A DNA stretch of 44,454 nucleotides from positions 1 to 44,454 of the forward strand of contig VGEU01000017.1 in the NCBI GenBank assembly GCA_016869145.1, in the 5' to 3' direction. Source of the stretch: Alphaproteobacteria bacterium. GTDB taxonomy: Bacteria; Pseudomonadota; Alphaproteobacteria; MPNO01; VGEU01. The notes under the pieces are model-generated. The model was not told where the DNA came from. It made no database searches and was given only the letters and a program-made list of their open reading frames with translations. Both the position numbers and the translations under genes were made by a program. This document shows positions 1 through 8,079 of this stretch, piece after piece. The first letter of the stretch is position 1. Each line of letters opens with the position of its first letter.

Positions 1-72
1 GGCGGAGCGTTCCACGCGGGGCGGCGGGGCGCAAGCGGGCCGCGCGCCCGCCCGCGCCGCCGCCCGCCGCGG
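1..72. other. GC-rich non-coding edge
   Basis: This stretch lies beyond the stop of the TAXI gene and is almost pure G/C, with CCGCCCG-like repeats. It could fold into strong hairpins and might act as a terminator for the TAXI gene, but there is no T-tract and the window edge cuts the context. I see no gene in it. Confidence 0.3.
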
Positions 73-1047
73 TCACCGCACGAGACCGAGCGCCCTGAAC
101 GCCTTCTCGGCGCCGGGGTGGTAGGGCATGTCAGCGTCGACCCGGATCATGTCGCGGGTGAAGTCCTGGAAGCCCGCGTAGTTCTGGACCAGCGTCTCCT
201 TGTCGTCGTGGAGGATGCGCACGATCGTCTCGACGATGCCGTCGGGCACGTGCGCGCCGGTGTTCAGCATGATCGGATAGGCCATGATCCGGGTCGGCTT
301 GGTGATGCCGACATAGGCCGGCCCGGGTTGCAGCGTCACGATCTTGCCGTAGGGAAACGCGGCGCGCATCCGCGCCACCGCGGCGGGCGATTCGTCGAGA
401 TCGATGAACCGCGCACCGCCGCGGCTCGTGAGCTTGGCGTGGAGCTCCTTGACCGCGCCCGCGGTCGGGTTGTGCGAGGCGGTATCGACGCGGCCGTCGG
501 CGAGCGCCTCGGTCCCCTTGACCTGGTTGACCACCGGGAAGGACTTGAAGTCGGCATAGCCGAGGCCGGCATTGGCGAGCACGGCGCCGAGGACCGGCAG
601 CATCCCCTGCTGCCCCGAATAGCCGGTCGGCAGCGTCTTGCCCTTGAGATCGGCGAGCGTCTTGGCCGGGTTGTCGGCGGCGACGATCATGCCGAAATAG
701 AAGACGTGGATGCCCGAAACGAGACGGTAATTGGGATTGGGCTTGCCCTCGAACACGCCTTTGCCGTGGAAGCCGTCGCTCGCCTCGACCGGATTCGAGA
801 TGCCGAAATCGGCCTCGCCGCGGTTGATCTGGGGCACGAAGGTCGAGGAGCCGGCGCCGGGCTGGATGCGGAATTGGAGACCGTGTTTCTCGACCAGGAT
901 CTTGGCGAGCGCCGAGCCGGCGGAGTACGCGATCGAGCCCGGCGGATTGGTCGCGATGGTATAGACCTGCGTGTTGGTCTGGGCCGCGGCCGTGCCGCTC
1001 GTAACAAATCCGGCGGCAGCCAGTGCCGCGATGAGGTGGCGACGCAT
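73..1047 (-). CDS. TAXI family TRAP transporter solute-binding protein
   Basis: This is a periplasmic substrate-binding protein of the TAXI (TRAP-associated extracytoplasmic immunogenic) family. It should capture a small organic acid or similar ligand and deliver it to a fused TRAP membrane subunit. The N-terminus is a signal peptide (MRRH, then an Ala-rich core, cleavage near TAAA-QTN). The mature part has family features such as YTIATNPPGS, the RIQPGAGSS segment, the INRGEADFGI segment and a KGKTLPTG stretch. Two ATGs lie in tandem (1050 and 1047). GGAGG sits one base from the first and four from the second, so I chose 1047 (324 aa). No TRAP permease is in the window, so the partner is either downstream, beyond the left edge, or elsewhere. 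The ligand cannot be predicted. Confidence 0.9.
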   Translation of the reverse strand: MRRHLIAALAAAGFVTSGTAAAQTNTQVYTIATNPPGSIAYSAGSALAKILVEKHGLQFRIQPGAGSSTFVPQINRGEADFGISNPVEASDGFHGKGVFEGKPNPNYRLVSGIHVFYFGMIVAADNPAKTLADLKGKTLPTGYSGQQGMLPVLGAVLANAGLGYADFKSFPVVNQVKGTEALADGRVDTASHNPTAGAVKELHAKLTSRGGARFIDLDESPAAVARMRAAFPYGKIVTLQPGPAYVGITKPTRIMAYPIMLNTGAHVPDGIVETIVRILHDDKETLVQNYAGFQDFTRDMIRVDADMPYHPGAEKAFRALGLVR

Positions 1048-1137
1048 CATTCCTCCCTGTGTAGCCGGGCGATCCCGCGGCCCGGTCGAAGGGGAAATTA
1101 GTCCATGCGCCCCCGGTCGGGAAGCTGCGGCTTGTGC

Positions 1138-1326
1138 CTAGCCGCCCATGGTGCTGAACAGATACATCGACACCGCCGCGCACACGATGCCGGCATTGAG
1201 CTTGAGCATGCCCTTCTTGCGCTCGGGTTCGGATCGGGCCTTGTCGGACACGGCGGCGAAGCCCTGGACGGCGAGCAGCACGCCGATCCCGAGGAGGAGC
1301 CCGAGCGCGGCGGCCTGCCACGGCAT
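1138..1326 (-). CDS. small two-helix membrane protein
   Basis: This 62-residue protein has two predicted membrane segments (about residues 5-26 and 43-60). A basic and acidic loop (DKARSEPERKK) separates them, which suggests both ends face the same side of the inner membrane. It starts with ATG eleven bases after the stop of the MoaB/CinA-like gene on the same strand, so the two are probably co-transcribed. Codon use and GC3 look like the neighbours. I do not recognise a named family; it resembles the small HIG1-like or twin-helix proteins common next to housekeeping genes in Alphaproteobacteria, but that is only an impression from shape. Confidence 0.7.
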   Translation of the reverse strand: MPWQAAALGLLLGIGVLLAVQGFAAVSDKARSEPERKKGMLKLNAGIVCAAVSMYLFSTMGG

Positions 1327-1337
1327 GGGTCGGGGCC

Positions 1338-2120
1338 TCAGCCCGGCTCGCCGTCTGTCTTTCCGACGATCTCCTCGGGCGTGCCGCCGAGACCGCGGAG
1401 AAGCGCCAACAGCTCGTCGCGACACGCATCGAGCCGGACCGGATCGGTGCCCCGCATGACGACCGAGACGCGGAAGCGCCGGTCCGGGCCGCTGACGGCC
1501 GGGTAGCTGCCGATGTCGATGTCGGCATAGGATTCCTGCAGCGCGCCGAGGCCCGCCGCGATCGCGCCCTCGCCGAGCGCGACGACGACGGTGCGCGACT
1601 GCACCGGACGGCCGCCGCGGAGCCCGGACTTCAGCTCCTCGAACATCGCCTGCATGATCGAGGGGATGCCGGCGAGGACGTAGACGTTCTCCATCCGGAA
1701 TCCGGGCGCGGCGCTGATCCGGTTCTTCACCAGCTCGGCCCCGTCCGGGAACGTCGCCATGCGCAGCCGCGCCTCGTTGAGCTCGCCCGGCTTGAGCCGC
1801 GCCTCGAGTGCGGCGACCGCCTCCGGGAACCGCCGCATCGGCCGGCCGAACGCCTCGCCGACGCATTCCGAGGTGATGTCGTCGTGGGTCGGGCCGATGC
1901 CGCCGGTCGTGAACACATAGTCGAAATGGCGCCGCGCCCAGTCGACGGTCGCGACGATCGTCTCGCGCACGTCCGGGATCACCCGGGCCTCGGTCACCCG
2001 GATGCCGATCTCGTTGAGGTTGAGCGCGAGGAACTGGAGATTCTTGTCCTGGGTCCGGCCGGACAGGATCTCGTTCCCGATGACAAGGACGCAGGCGGTG
2101 ACGACCTTCTCTGGCAACAT
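1338..2120 (-). CDS. competence/damage-inducible protein A-like (MoaB/CinA N-domain)
   Basis: This is a stand-alone molybdopterin-binding-fold protein of the CinA N-terminal (COG1058) type, 260 aa. It has the start VLVIGNEILSG, the RVTEARVIPD segment and the FTTGGIGPTHDD motif, which form the MoaB-like ligand pocket. The C-terminal nicotinamide-nucleotide amidase domain of full CinA is absent, as is usual for the alphaproteobacterial short form. CinA-family proteins process pyridine-nucleotide derivatives such as ADP-ribose; the short form is uncharacterised in most species. The start ATG is preceded by GGGGA. It is divergent from map and followed at eleven bases by a small membrane protein gene. 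Confidence 0.88.
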   Translation of the reverse strand: MLPEKVVTACVLVIGNEILSGRTQDKNLQFLALNLNEIGIRVTEARVIPDVRETIVATVDWARRHFDYVFTTGGIGPTHDDITSECVGEAFGRPMRRFPEAVAALEARLKPGELNEARLRMATFPDGAELVKNRISAAPGFRMENVYVLAGIPSIMQAMFEELKSGLRGGRPVQSRTVVVALGEGAIAAGLGALQESYADIDIGSYPAVSGPDRRFRVSVVMRGTDPVRLDACRDELLALLRGLGGTPEEIVGKTDGEPG

Positions 2121-2231
2121 GATTTCCCCGGCTCGACGGCGGCGGGCGGATCATAGTGCATCGACGGCCCCGGTTGAAGGCGCCAGCGCTGGAGCCTCGG
2201 CCCCGCGATGCCCATATGACCCACTATGAAC

Positions 2232-2265
2232 TGGACCGACCGACGCGCCCCGACCTATAAGGTCG
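2232..2265 (+). promoter_or_regulatory. candidate map promoter with dyad over the -10
   Basis: TGGACC (2232-2237), an 18-base spacer and TATAAG (2256-2261) resemble a sigma-70 promoter reading toward map. The -10 is framed by a perfect 5-bp inverted repeat, CGACC-TATAA-GGTCG (2251-2265). The rest of the 212-base divergent interval (2121-2332) shows nothing else recognisable. No transcript evidence is available. Confidence 0.3.
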
Positions 2266-2332
2266 CGGTAAGGAACCGCCGTCATCGTCGGAAGGCACGG
2301 GCCGGCGGGCGGCCCGCGGGATCGTCGCGAGC

Positions 2333-3163
2333 ATGATGAACGACCAGGCGCGTTGGCAGTCGGAGGACGTCGAGGATGTCCGCCGCATCCCGATCCACGG
2401 ACCGGCCGAGTTCGCCGCCATGCATCGCGCCGGGCGCCTCGCCGCCGAGGTGCTCGACTTCATCACGCCCCATGTCGTCCCGGGCGTCACCACCGAGACG
2501 CTCGACCGTCTCTGCCACGACTTCATCGTCGCCCACGACGCGATACCCGCGCCCCTCAACTATCGCGGCTTCCCGAAGTCGATCTGCACCTCGATCAACC
2601 ATGTCGTCTGCCACGGCATCCCCGGCGAGCGCCAGCTCGTCGAGGGCGACATCATCAATATCGACATCACCGTCATCCTCGACGGCTGGTTCGGCGATAC
2701 CAGCCGCATGTTCCCGGTCGGCAAAGTCGGCATCAAGGCGAAGCGGCTGATGGACGTGACCTATGCCGCGATGATGGAGGGGATCAAGGTCGTCCGACCC
2801 GGCGCCACCGTCGGCGACATCGGGCACGCGATCCAGCGCTTCGTCGAGCGCGAGCGCTTCTCGGTGGTGCGCGATTTCTGCGGCCACGGCCTCGGGCGGG
2901 TGTTCCACGCGCCGCCCTCGATCCTGCATTTCGGCCGCCCCGGGACCGGCCCCGTCCTCTATCCCGGCATGTTCTTCACCATCGAGCCGATGGTGAACGC
3001 GGGCCGCTACGAGACCAAGCTCCTCGCCGACGGCTGGACCGCGGTGACCAAGGACAAGTCGCTCTCGACGCAGTTCGAGCATTCGGTGGGCGTGACCGAG
3101 ACGGGCTTCGAGATCTTCACGCTGTCGCCCAAAGGCTTGCACCAGCCGCCTTACGACGTCTGA
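2333..3163 (+). CDS. map: type I methionine aminopeptidase
   Basis: This cytosolic metallopeptidase removes the initiator methionine from nascent proteins. The full pita-bread active site is visible. His94 is in VCHGIPG. Metal ligands are Asp111 (NIDIT), Asp122 (GDTS), His185 (CGHGLG), Glu218 (TIEPM) and Glu249 (QFEHS), matching E. coli MAP His79, Asp97, Asp108, His171, Glu204 and Glu235. Length is 276 aa, with a short N-terminal extension of about 20 residues compared with E. coli. ATGATG at 2333 gives two possible starts three bases apart, neither with a strong ribosome-binding site. The gene converges on the MBL-fold gene with only 12 bases between stops. Confidence 0.95.
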   Translation: MMNDQARWQSEDVEDVRRIPIHGPAEFAAMHRAGRLAAEVLDFITPHVVPGVTTETLDRLCHDFIVAHDAIPAPLNYRGFPKSICTSINHVVCHGIPGERQLVEGDIINIDITVILDGWFGDTSRMFPVGKVGIKAKRLMDVTYAAMMEGIKVVRPGATVGDIGHAIQRFVERERFSVVRDFCGHGLGRVFHAPPSILHFGRPGTGPVLYPGMFFTIEPMVNAGRYETKLLADGWTAVTKDKSLSTQFEHSVGVTETGFEIFTLSPKGLHQPPYDV

Positions 3164-3175
3164 GCGCGCGGCCCC

Positions 3176-3988
3176 TTAATAGATCGAGGTCTTGAGGAAC
3201 AGGACCTCGGTCGCGCGCGGCAGCGTCTTCAGGCTGACCTCGATCGTCTCGCTCGGGTGATGGGCGACGGGAAAGAGCGCGCGGGCGCGGGCGGTGAACT
3301 GCTCGATGCTCAGGTTCGAGCCGTAGTGCATCGGGATGATGAGCCGCGGCTTGATCTGCTCGATGATGTGGAACGCCTCCTCGTGGCTCATCGTCCACAT
3401 GCCGTCGATCGGGACGAGCAGCACGTCGGCGTCCTTGATCGGCTGCACCTGCTCGGGCGCGAGCACGTGGTGGGTGTGGCTCAAATGCACGACGCACACA
3501 CCCGCCGCCTCGATGATGAAGATCGAGTTGCCGGCGGTGCCGAGATCGCCGGCGACCTCGCCGAAATTGGTCGGCACGTTGCGGATGCGCGTGTCCTTGA
3601 TCTTGACGTCGTGATGCGGCACGCCGCCCGACGGATTCCAGCCGCGCAGCACCTGGCCGATCTCGGGCTCGACCCGATCGGTCCAGTGCGTGCGGTGGAA
3701 CCGGTTCATGGTGACGACCTCCGGCCAGCGATGCGGCTTGATGTAGCCGTTATAGTCGGTGAAGACGCCGACCCCTTCGGGCGATTCGATCATGAAGCTC
3801 GCATGGCCGGCGAAGGTGAGCCGCACATGGCCCGCCGACGCCGCGGCGAACCCGGCCGGCACGAACCCCGGCGCGCCGGCCGCGACGGTCACCTGGCAGG
3901 CGGCAAGCGCGGCGCGGACCGAGAGCGCGAGGACGAGACCGAGGACCGCGACGCGCGCGCCGATCCGGCCGATGTCGATCGCCGCCAC
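3176..3988 (-). CDS. exported MBL-fold hydrolase, second of tandem pair
   Basis: This metallo-beta-lactamase-fold protein is of the UlaG/UPF0173-like type and is predicted to be exported: a hydrophobic segment ending in RAALA-ACQV looks like a signal peptide. I chose the GTG at 3988, which follows the upstream paralogue's TGA by one base, as expected for translational coupling (270 aa). An in-frame ATG lies further upstream inside the paralogue. Visible family features are TFAGHASFMIESPEG, VPIDGMWTMSHEEAF and IPMHYGS. The usual HxHxDH metal motif is replaced by FHRTHWTD, and the GDT-type segment is LSHTHHVLAP. Its overall pattern closely follows its upstream neighbour, which points to a tandem duplication. 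Substrate unknown. Confidence 0.78.
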   Translation of the reverse strand: MAAIDIGRIGARVAVLGLVLALSVRAALAACQVTVAAGAPGFVPAGFAAASAGHVRLTFAGHASFMIESPEGVGVFTDYNGYIKPHRWPEVVTMNRFHRTHWTDRVEPEIGQVLRGWNPSGGVPHHDVKIKDTRIRNVPTNFGEVAGDLGTAGNSIFIIEAAGVCVVHLSHTHHVLAPEQVQPIKDADVLLVPIDGMWTMSHEEAFHIIEQIKPRLIIPMHYGSNLSIEQFTARARALFPVAHHPSETIEVSLKTLPRATEVLFLKTSIY

Positions 3989-3989
3989 G

Positions 3990-4820
3990 TCAGAAAAACC
4001 GCGTCTCGAGGAACAGGATCTCGGTCGGCTTGGGCAGCGTCTTGAGGCTGAACTCGGCCACATCGCCGCCCTGCTCGCGGATCGGGAACAAGGGCGTCGC
4101 GCGCGCGATGAAGGTCTGGAGGGCGCGCGTCGAGCCGTAGTGCATCGGGATCACGACCCTGGGCTTGACCTGGTCGATGATGTGGAAGGCCTCGTCGTGG
4201 CTCATCGTCCACGTGCCGTCGATCGGGACAAGAAGCACGTCGGCGTCCTTGATCGGCTGGAGCTGGGACGGCGACAGCACGTGGTGGGTGTGGCTCAGAT
4301 ACACGACGCAGATACCCGCCGCCTCCATGATCAAGATCGAGTTGTCGTTGCGCAGCCGGCCGTTGCCGAGGTCGCGGAGATTGGTCGGCACGTTGCGCAC
4401 CCGCATATCCTTGTACTTGATGTCATGGCTCGCCACCCCGCCGCCCGGGTCCCAGCCGCGCAGGACATGCTTGATCTCGGGCTCGATGAAATCGGTGTAA
4501 TGCGTCGAGTGCATCGGGTTCATGGTCACGATATCGGGGACGCGGGTCGGGCGCACGACGCCGTTATAGTCGGTGAACACCCCGACGCCCTCGGGCGATT
4601 CGACCATGAAGCTCGCGTGGCCGGCGAAGGTGATGCGAATCTGGTCGGGTGCGAGCGCGGCGACGAGGAGGCCATGGGGCATGTAGCCGGCGCCGGCGAC
4701 GGCGATCTGGCAGCCGGCGCGAGCGGTCGTGGCGGCGAACGACCAGGCGAGCGCCGAGGCCATTGCGAGCAACGCGACGGGCCACGAGGCCCCCCGGGCA
4801 ACCGACCGTGACCGACGCAT
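3990..4820 (-). CDS. exported MBL-fold hydrolase, first of tandem pair
   Basis: This paralogue of the following gene has 276 aa, with a clear signal peptide (basic MRRSRSVARG, hydrophobic core to about residue 35, cleavage near TARA-GCQ). Motifs are FAGHASFMVESPEG (about 65-78), TMNPMHSTHYTD (99-110), SHTHH (176-180), PIDGTWTMSHDEAF (199-212) and IPMHYGS (224-230). In canonical UlaG-like enzymes the second motif would be THxHxDH. Here only H104 and H107 remain with different spacing, while extra histidines appear at 177-180. The protein may bind metal differently, or may have lost classical hydrolase chemistry. It is divergent from radC across a 123-base gap in which I see no clear signal. 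Confidence 0.8.
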   Translation of the reverse strand: MRRSRSVARGASWPVALLAMASALAWSFAATTARAGCQIAVAGAGYMPHGLLVAALAPDQIRITFAGHASFMVESPEGVGVFTDYNGVVRPTRVPDIVTMNPMHSTHYTDFIEPEIKHVLRGWDPGGGVASHDIKYKDMRVRNVPTNLRDLGNGRLRNDNSILIMEAAGICVVYLSHTHHVLSPSQLQPIKDADVLLVPIDGTWTMSHDEAFHIIDQVKPRVVIPMHYGSTRALQTFIARATPLFPIREQGGDVAEFSLKTLPKPTEILFLETRFF

Positions 4821-4943
4821 GCTCCCCTCCCCTCCGCGGGCGCGCGCCCCGCGCGGTTGAGACTATAGCGCAGTCGGCGCCGTTGACGACCGGCGCGGCG
4901 CCCGTTTCTATGACGGGTCTCAGCATCGCAGCCGGGTCCACAC

Positions 4944-5624
4944 GTGGCCGACGAGAACGACCACCACGAACACCGCAAGCGTCTGCGCAGCCGCTTCCTC
5001 AAGGGTGGCGGTGAGGCGCTGCACGACTACGAGCTGCTCGAGCTCGTCCTCTTCCTCGCCATACCGCGCAAGGACACCAAGCCGATCGCCAAGGCCCTGA
5101 TCAAGCGCTTCGGCGGCTATGCCGAGACCATTGCCGCCGAGCCGGACGCGCTCCGCGCCGTCGAGGGCGTCGGCGAGGCGGCCGCCGTCGCCATCAAGTC
5201 GATCGGCGCCGCCGCCGAGCGCCTCGCCCGCGAGCAGGTGATGAACCGGCCGGTGCTGTCGTCCTGGGACCGCCTCCTCGCCTATCTCCGGATCGGCATG
5301 GGCCACAAGCCGACCGAGCAGTTCCGCATCCTCTTACTCGACGCCCGCAACATCCTGATCGCCGACGAGGCGCAGCAAGAGGGCACCGTCAACCATAAGC
5401 CGGTCTATCCGCGCGAGGTCATCAAGCGCGCGCTCGAGCTCGGCGCGACCGCCATCATCATGGTGCACAACCACCCCTCGGGCGATCCGACGCCGTCGCA
5501 GGCCGACATCGCCATGACGCGCGAGGTGATGGAGGCCGGCGCGCGGCTCGGCATCGCGCTTCACGACCACGTGATCATCACCCGCGCCCGCCACGCGAGC
5601 TTCAAGGCGCTCGGCCTGATCTGA
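4944..5624 (+). CDS. radC: RadC/JAB-MPN domain protein
   Basis: This RadC-family (UPF0758) protein has 226 aa. A helix-hairpin-helix region (GGYAETIAAEPDALRAVEGVG, split around residues 57-77) is followed by the JAMM/MPN metallopeptidase-like domain with HNHPSGDPTPSQAD at 175-188, where His175, His177 and Asp188 are the expected zinc ligands. The family was once assigned to DNA repair, but that role is disputed; the domain resembles deubiquitinase-type isopeptidases. The start is GTG at 4944, with no strong ribosome-binding site. It stands alone, divergent from the MBL pair. Confidence 0.92.
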   Translation: MADENDHHEHRKRLRSRFLKGGGEALHDYELLELVLFLAIPRKDTKPIAKALIKRFGGYAETIAAEPDALRAVEGVGEAAAVAIKSIGAAAERLAREQVMNRPVLSSWDRLLAYLRIGMGHKPTEQFRILLLDARNILIADEAQQEGTVNHKPVYPREVIKRALELGATAIIMVHNHPSGDPTPSQADIAMTREVMEAGARLGIALHDHVIITRARHASFKALGLI

Positions 5625-5737
5625 AGAGCGTTAACGCGACCGCCGTTCACGGCCGCTTGTGTTGTGCGTCACCGCCACGGTCCGCTACGGTCGCGGCCAT
5701 CGGTGGGGCAGGCGCTGTTCGAGTTGTGGAGTAGACG

Positions 5738-7337
5738 ATGGCGTTCGCGCGCGTCGGCGAAGAATTCCCGGTCAACGTCTTCACATCGTCCAACCAGGAA
5801 CGACCCGTCGCCGTTCCGCTGTCCGGTGGCCGCTATCTCGTCGTCTGGCAATCGGGCACGCAGGACGGCAGCGGCAACGGCATCTATGGCCGGATCCAGA
5901 CCGCCGGTGATCCGCTGTCGGGCGTCGAGTCCGGGTCAACCAGGCGACGGACGGCAACCAGGAGACGCCGGCGCTGATCGCCCTGCCGACCGGCGGTTTC
6001 GTCGCGCTCTGGGAATCCCCGGACGGCGACGGCATCGGCGTGTTCGGCCGGCAATTCGACGGCAACGGCGCGGCGCAGTCCAGCCAGTTCCGGCTCAATG
6101 TCTTCGCCACGTCCAACCAGGAAGAACCGCAAGGCGCCGCCATCGGCGACGGCCGCTGGGTCGCGGTCTGGCAGTCGCTCGGCCAGGACGGCTCGGGTCG
6201 CGGCGTCGTCGGGCGGATCTTCGGTGGCGGTGATGTCGGCGGCGGCGAGGAGTTCGTCGTCAACACCAACATCTTCGGCGTCCAGGAGCGGCCCGTCGTC
6301 GCCGGGCTCAAGGACGGCGGCTTCGTCGTCGCCTGGCAGTCGGCGTTCCAGGACGGTCCCGGCTACGGCGTCTTCGCCCAGCGCTACGCCGCCGACGGCA
6401 CGCGGATCGGCGACGAGTTCCGCGTCAACACCATCACCGCCGGCCAGCAACAGGCACCCGCGATCGTCGGGCTCCCCGACGGCGGCTTCTTCATCGCCTG
6501 GGAGACGGAGAGCCTCGACGGCGACGGTTTCGCCATCGCCGGTCGGCGCTTCGACGCCGCCGGGCTCGCCGCGGCGCCGGAATTCCAGATCAACACGACG
6601 ACGGCCTCGAACCAGACCGACCCGCATCTCATGCTCACCGCCACCGGCGGTCTCGTCGTCACCTGGGAATCGAACGGCCAGGACGGCAGCGGCACCGCCG
6701 TCGTCGCCCAGCGCTTCAATCCGAACTTCACCCGGAACGGCGGCGAGATCGTCGCCAACACCTTCCAGACCTTCTTTCAGGAGAACCCGGCGAGCGTCGC
6801 GACGCCGTCGGGCTTCGTCACCCTGTGGCAGACCTTCGGCAAGGAGTCCGGCACCGGCATCTACGCGCAGGAGTTCGCCTCGAGCGACACGCTGCCGGTC
6901 TTCCGCTTCTACAACTTCGCGACCGGCGGACACTTCTACACGGCCGGCGCCGACGAGCGCGACCACATCCGCGCCAACATCGACACCTTCGTCTACGAGG
7001 GCGTCGCGTTCGGTGTGGCCGCCCAGCCGGCGACGGGAACCGCGCCGCTCTGGCGCTTCTACAACAGCGCGACGGGCACGCATTTCTATACGATCTCGAT
7101 CAAGGAGCGCGTTTCGTCCGCGCCAACTACGCGCAGTTCCAGTACGAGGGGAAGGCCTTCGACGCCTACGGCATCGAGGTCGAGGGCACGATCCCGGTGT
7201 GGCGGTTCTACAATGATCGCACCGGAACGCATTTCTATACCGCGAACGAGGAGGAGAGGGTCTTCGTCGAGGGCACGTTCGCGGAATGGAAACTCGAAGG
7301 CATCGGCTACTACGCGGAGCCCGTGTTCGCCGCTTGA
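5738..7337 (+). CDS. beta-propeller-like repeat protein with DUF5648 repeats (two frameshifts)
   Basis: Reading across two single-base deletions gives a 533-aa protein. The first deletion is near 5930, where GAG-TCC should read GAG-TTC-CGG. The second is in the T-run at 7112-7114, where the parallel repeat EERVFVEG shows that ERVFVRAN is expected. The N-terminal part has seven repeats of about 55 residues with the pattern FxVNTxTxxNQxxPxV, then GGFVVxWQS, QDGSGxGV and QRF, suggesting a seven-bladed propeller. The C-terminal part has three repeats with WRFYNxxTGTHFYT, the DUF5648 signature. No signal peptide is evident. Start ATG has GGAG seven bases upstream. Function unknown; a cell-surface or secreted binding protein is an inference. 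As sequenced it would be truncated at about residue 79. Confidence 0.75.
5765..6891 (+). repeat. seven coding repeats of about 165 bp
   Basis: Repeat units begin near 5765, 5930, 6088, 6253, 6418, 6583 and 6748. Each encodes F-x-(V/L/I)-N, then (S/G)NQ or QQ, a GG(F/L/R)-V-x-W-(Q/E)-S core and DGSGxGV. The spacing is a constant 55 codons except in the second, which is slightly shorter. This regularity fits one beta-propeller blade per unit. Confidence 0.75.
6892..7334 (+). repeat. three DUF5648-type coding repeats
   Basis: Three units of about 48 residues carry FRFYNFATGGHFYT, WRFYNSATGTHFYT and WRFYNDRTGTHFYT. Each is followed by a (D/K/E)ER motif and a (F/Y)xYEG or WKLEG segment. This is the DUF5648 repeat, found at the C-terminus of many bacterial surface and secreted proteins. 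A one-base deletion lies in the second unit. Confidence 0.8.
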
Positions 7338-7389
7338 GTGACGGCCGCGGCGCCGCCATGCTGGGGCCCCAACCGGCAGGGAGGCCGCC

Positions 7390-8079
7390 ATGCATCCGAT
7401 CGGCATTCGTCCCGCGATCGTCGACCGCGTTCTCCTCAGGCGCGGCCGCCTCCATCTCCACGACCGTCTCGATCCGGCCCGGACCGCGCTCGTCGTCATC
7501 GACATGCAGGAGGGCTTCGTCGCGCCGGGCGCGCCTGCCGAGGTCCCGGCCGCACGCGCGATCTGCGCCAACATCAACACGCTCGCCGCCGCGCTCCGCG
7601 CACGCGGCGGCAAGGTCGTCTGGGTGCTCCATGCCAACGCGACCGACGGGACGCGGAGCGACTGGAGCGGCTTCATGGACAATTTCGTCGCTGCAGAGCT
7701 CCGGCACGCGACGATCGCCGCGCTCGCGCCGGGCGGCAAGGGTCAAGCGGTGTGGCGCGAGTGCACCGTCGCGCCGGGCGATCTCACCGTCACCAAGAAC
7801 CGCTACAGCGCGATGATCGCGGGCTCCTCGGCGCTCGAGCGCACGCTCCGGAGCTTCGGCATCGACACCGTGCTGATCGCCGGCACCAAGACCAATGTGT
7901 GCTGCGAATCGACCGCGCGCGATGCCATGATGCTCGACTTCAAGGTCGTGATGGTCGAGGACGCCTGCGCCGCGCTCTCCGACGAGGAGCACCGCGCGAC
8001 GCTCGAGAACATCGTCCAGCAGTTCGGCGACGTGCGGACGACCGCGGACACGGTCGGGCTTCTCGGTCCGCCGCGATGA
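7390..8079 (+). CDS. isochorismatase-family cysteine hydrolase
   Basis: This 229-aa hydrolase has the catalytic triad of the family: Asp38 in VVIDMQ, Lys136 in TVTKNRY and Cys171 in TNVCCESTARDA. The TNVCCESTARDA and KNRYSAM segments resemble ureidoacrylate amidohydrolase (RutB) and related amidases more than true isochorismatase, but no other rut gene is nearby, so the substrate is open. Start ATG at 7390 follows GGGAGGCCGCC. Its last codon overlaps the adenylate cyclase start (ATGA at 8076-8079), which predicts translational coupling. Confidence 0.88.
   Translation: MHPIGIRPAIVDRVLLRRGRLHLHDRLDPARTALVVIDMQEGFVAPGAPAEVPAARAICANINTLAAALRARGGKVVWVLHANATDGTRSDWSGFMDNFVAAELRHATIAALAPGGKGQAVWRECTVAPGDLTVTKNRYSAMIAGSSALERTLRSFGIDTVLIAGTKTNVCCESTARDAMMLDFKVVMVEDACAALSDEEHRATLENIVQQFGDVRTTADTVGLLGPPR

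Noticed and set aside
4944-5624. RadC with the MBL pair as a mobile-element or defence module
   Set aside because: RadC-type JAB proteins sometimes sit on mobile islands, but there is no integrase, toxin or composition shift here, so it is treated as a normal chromosomal gene.
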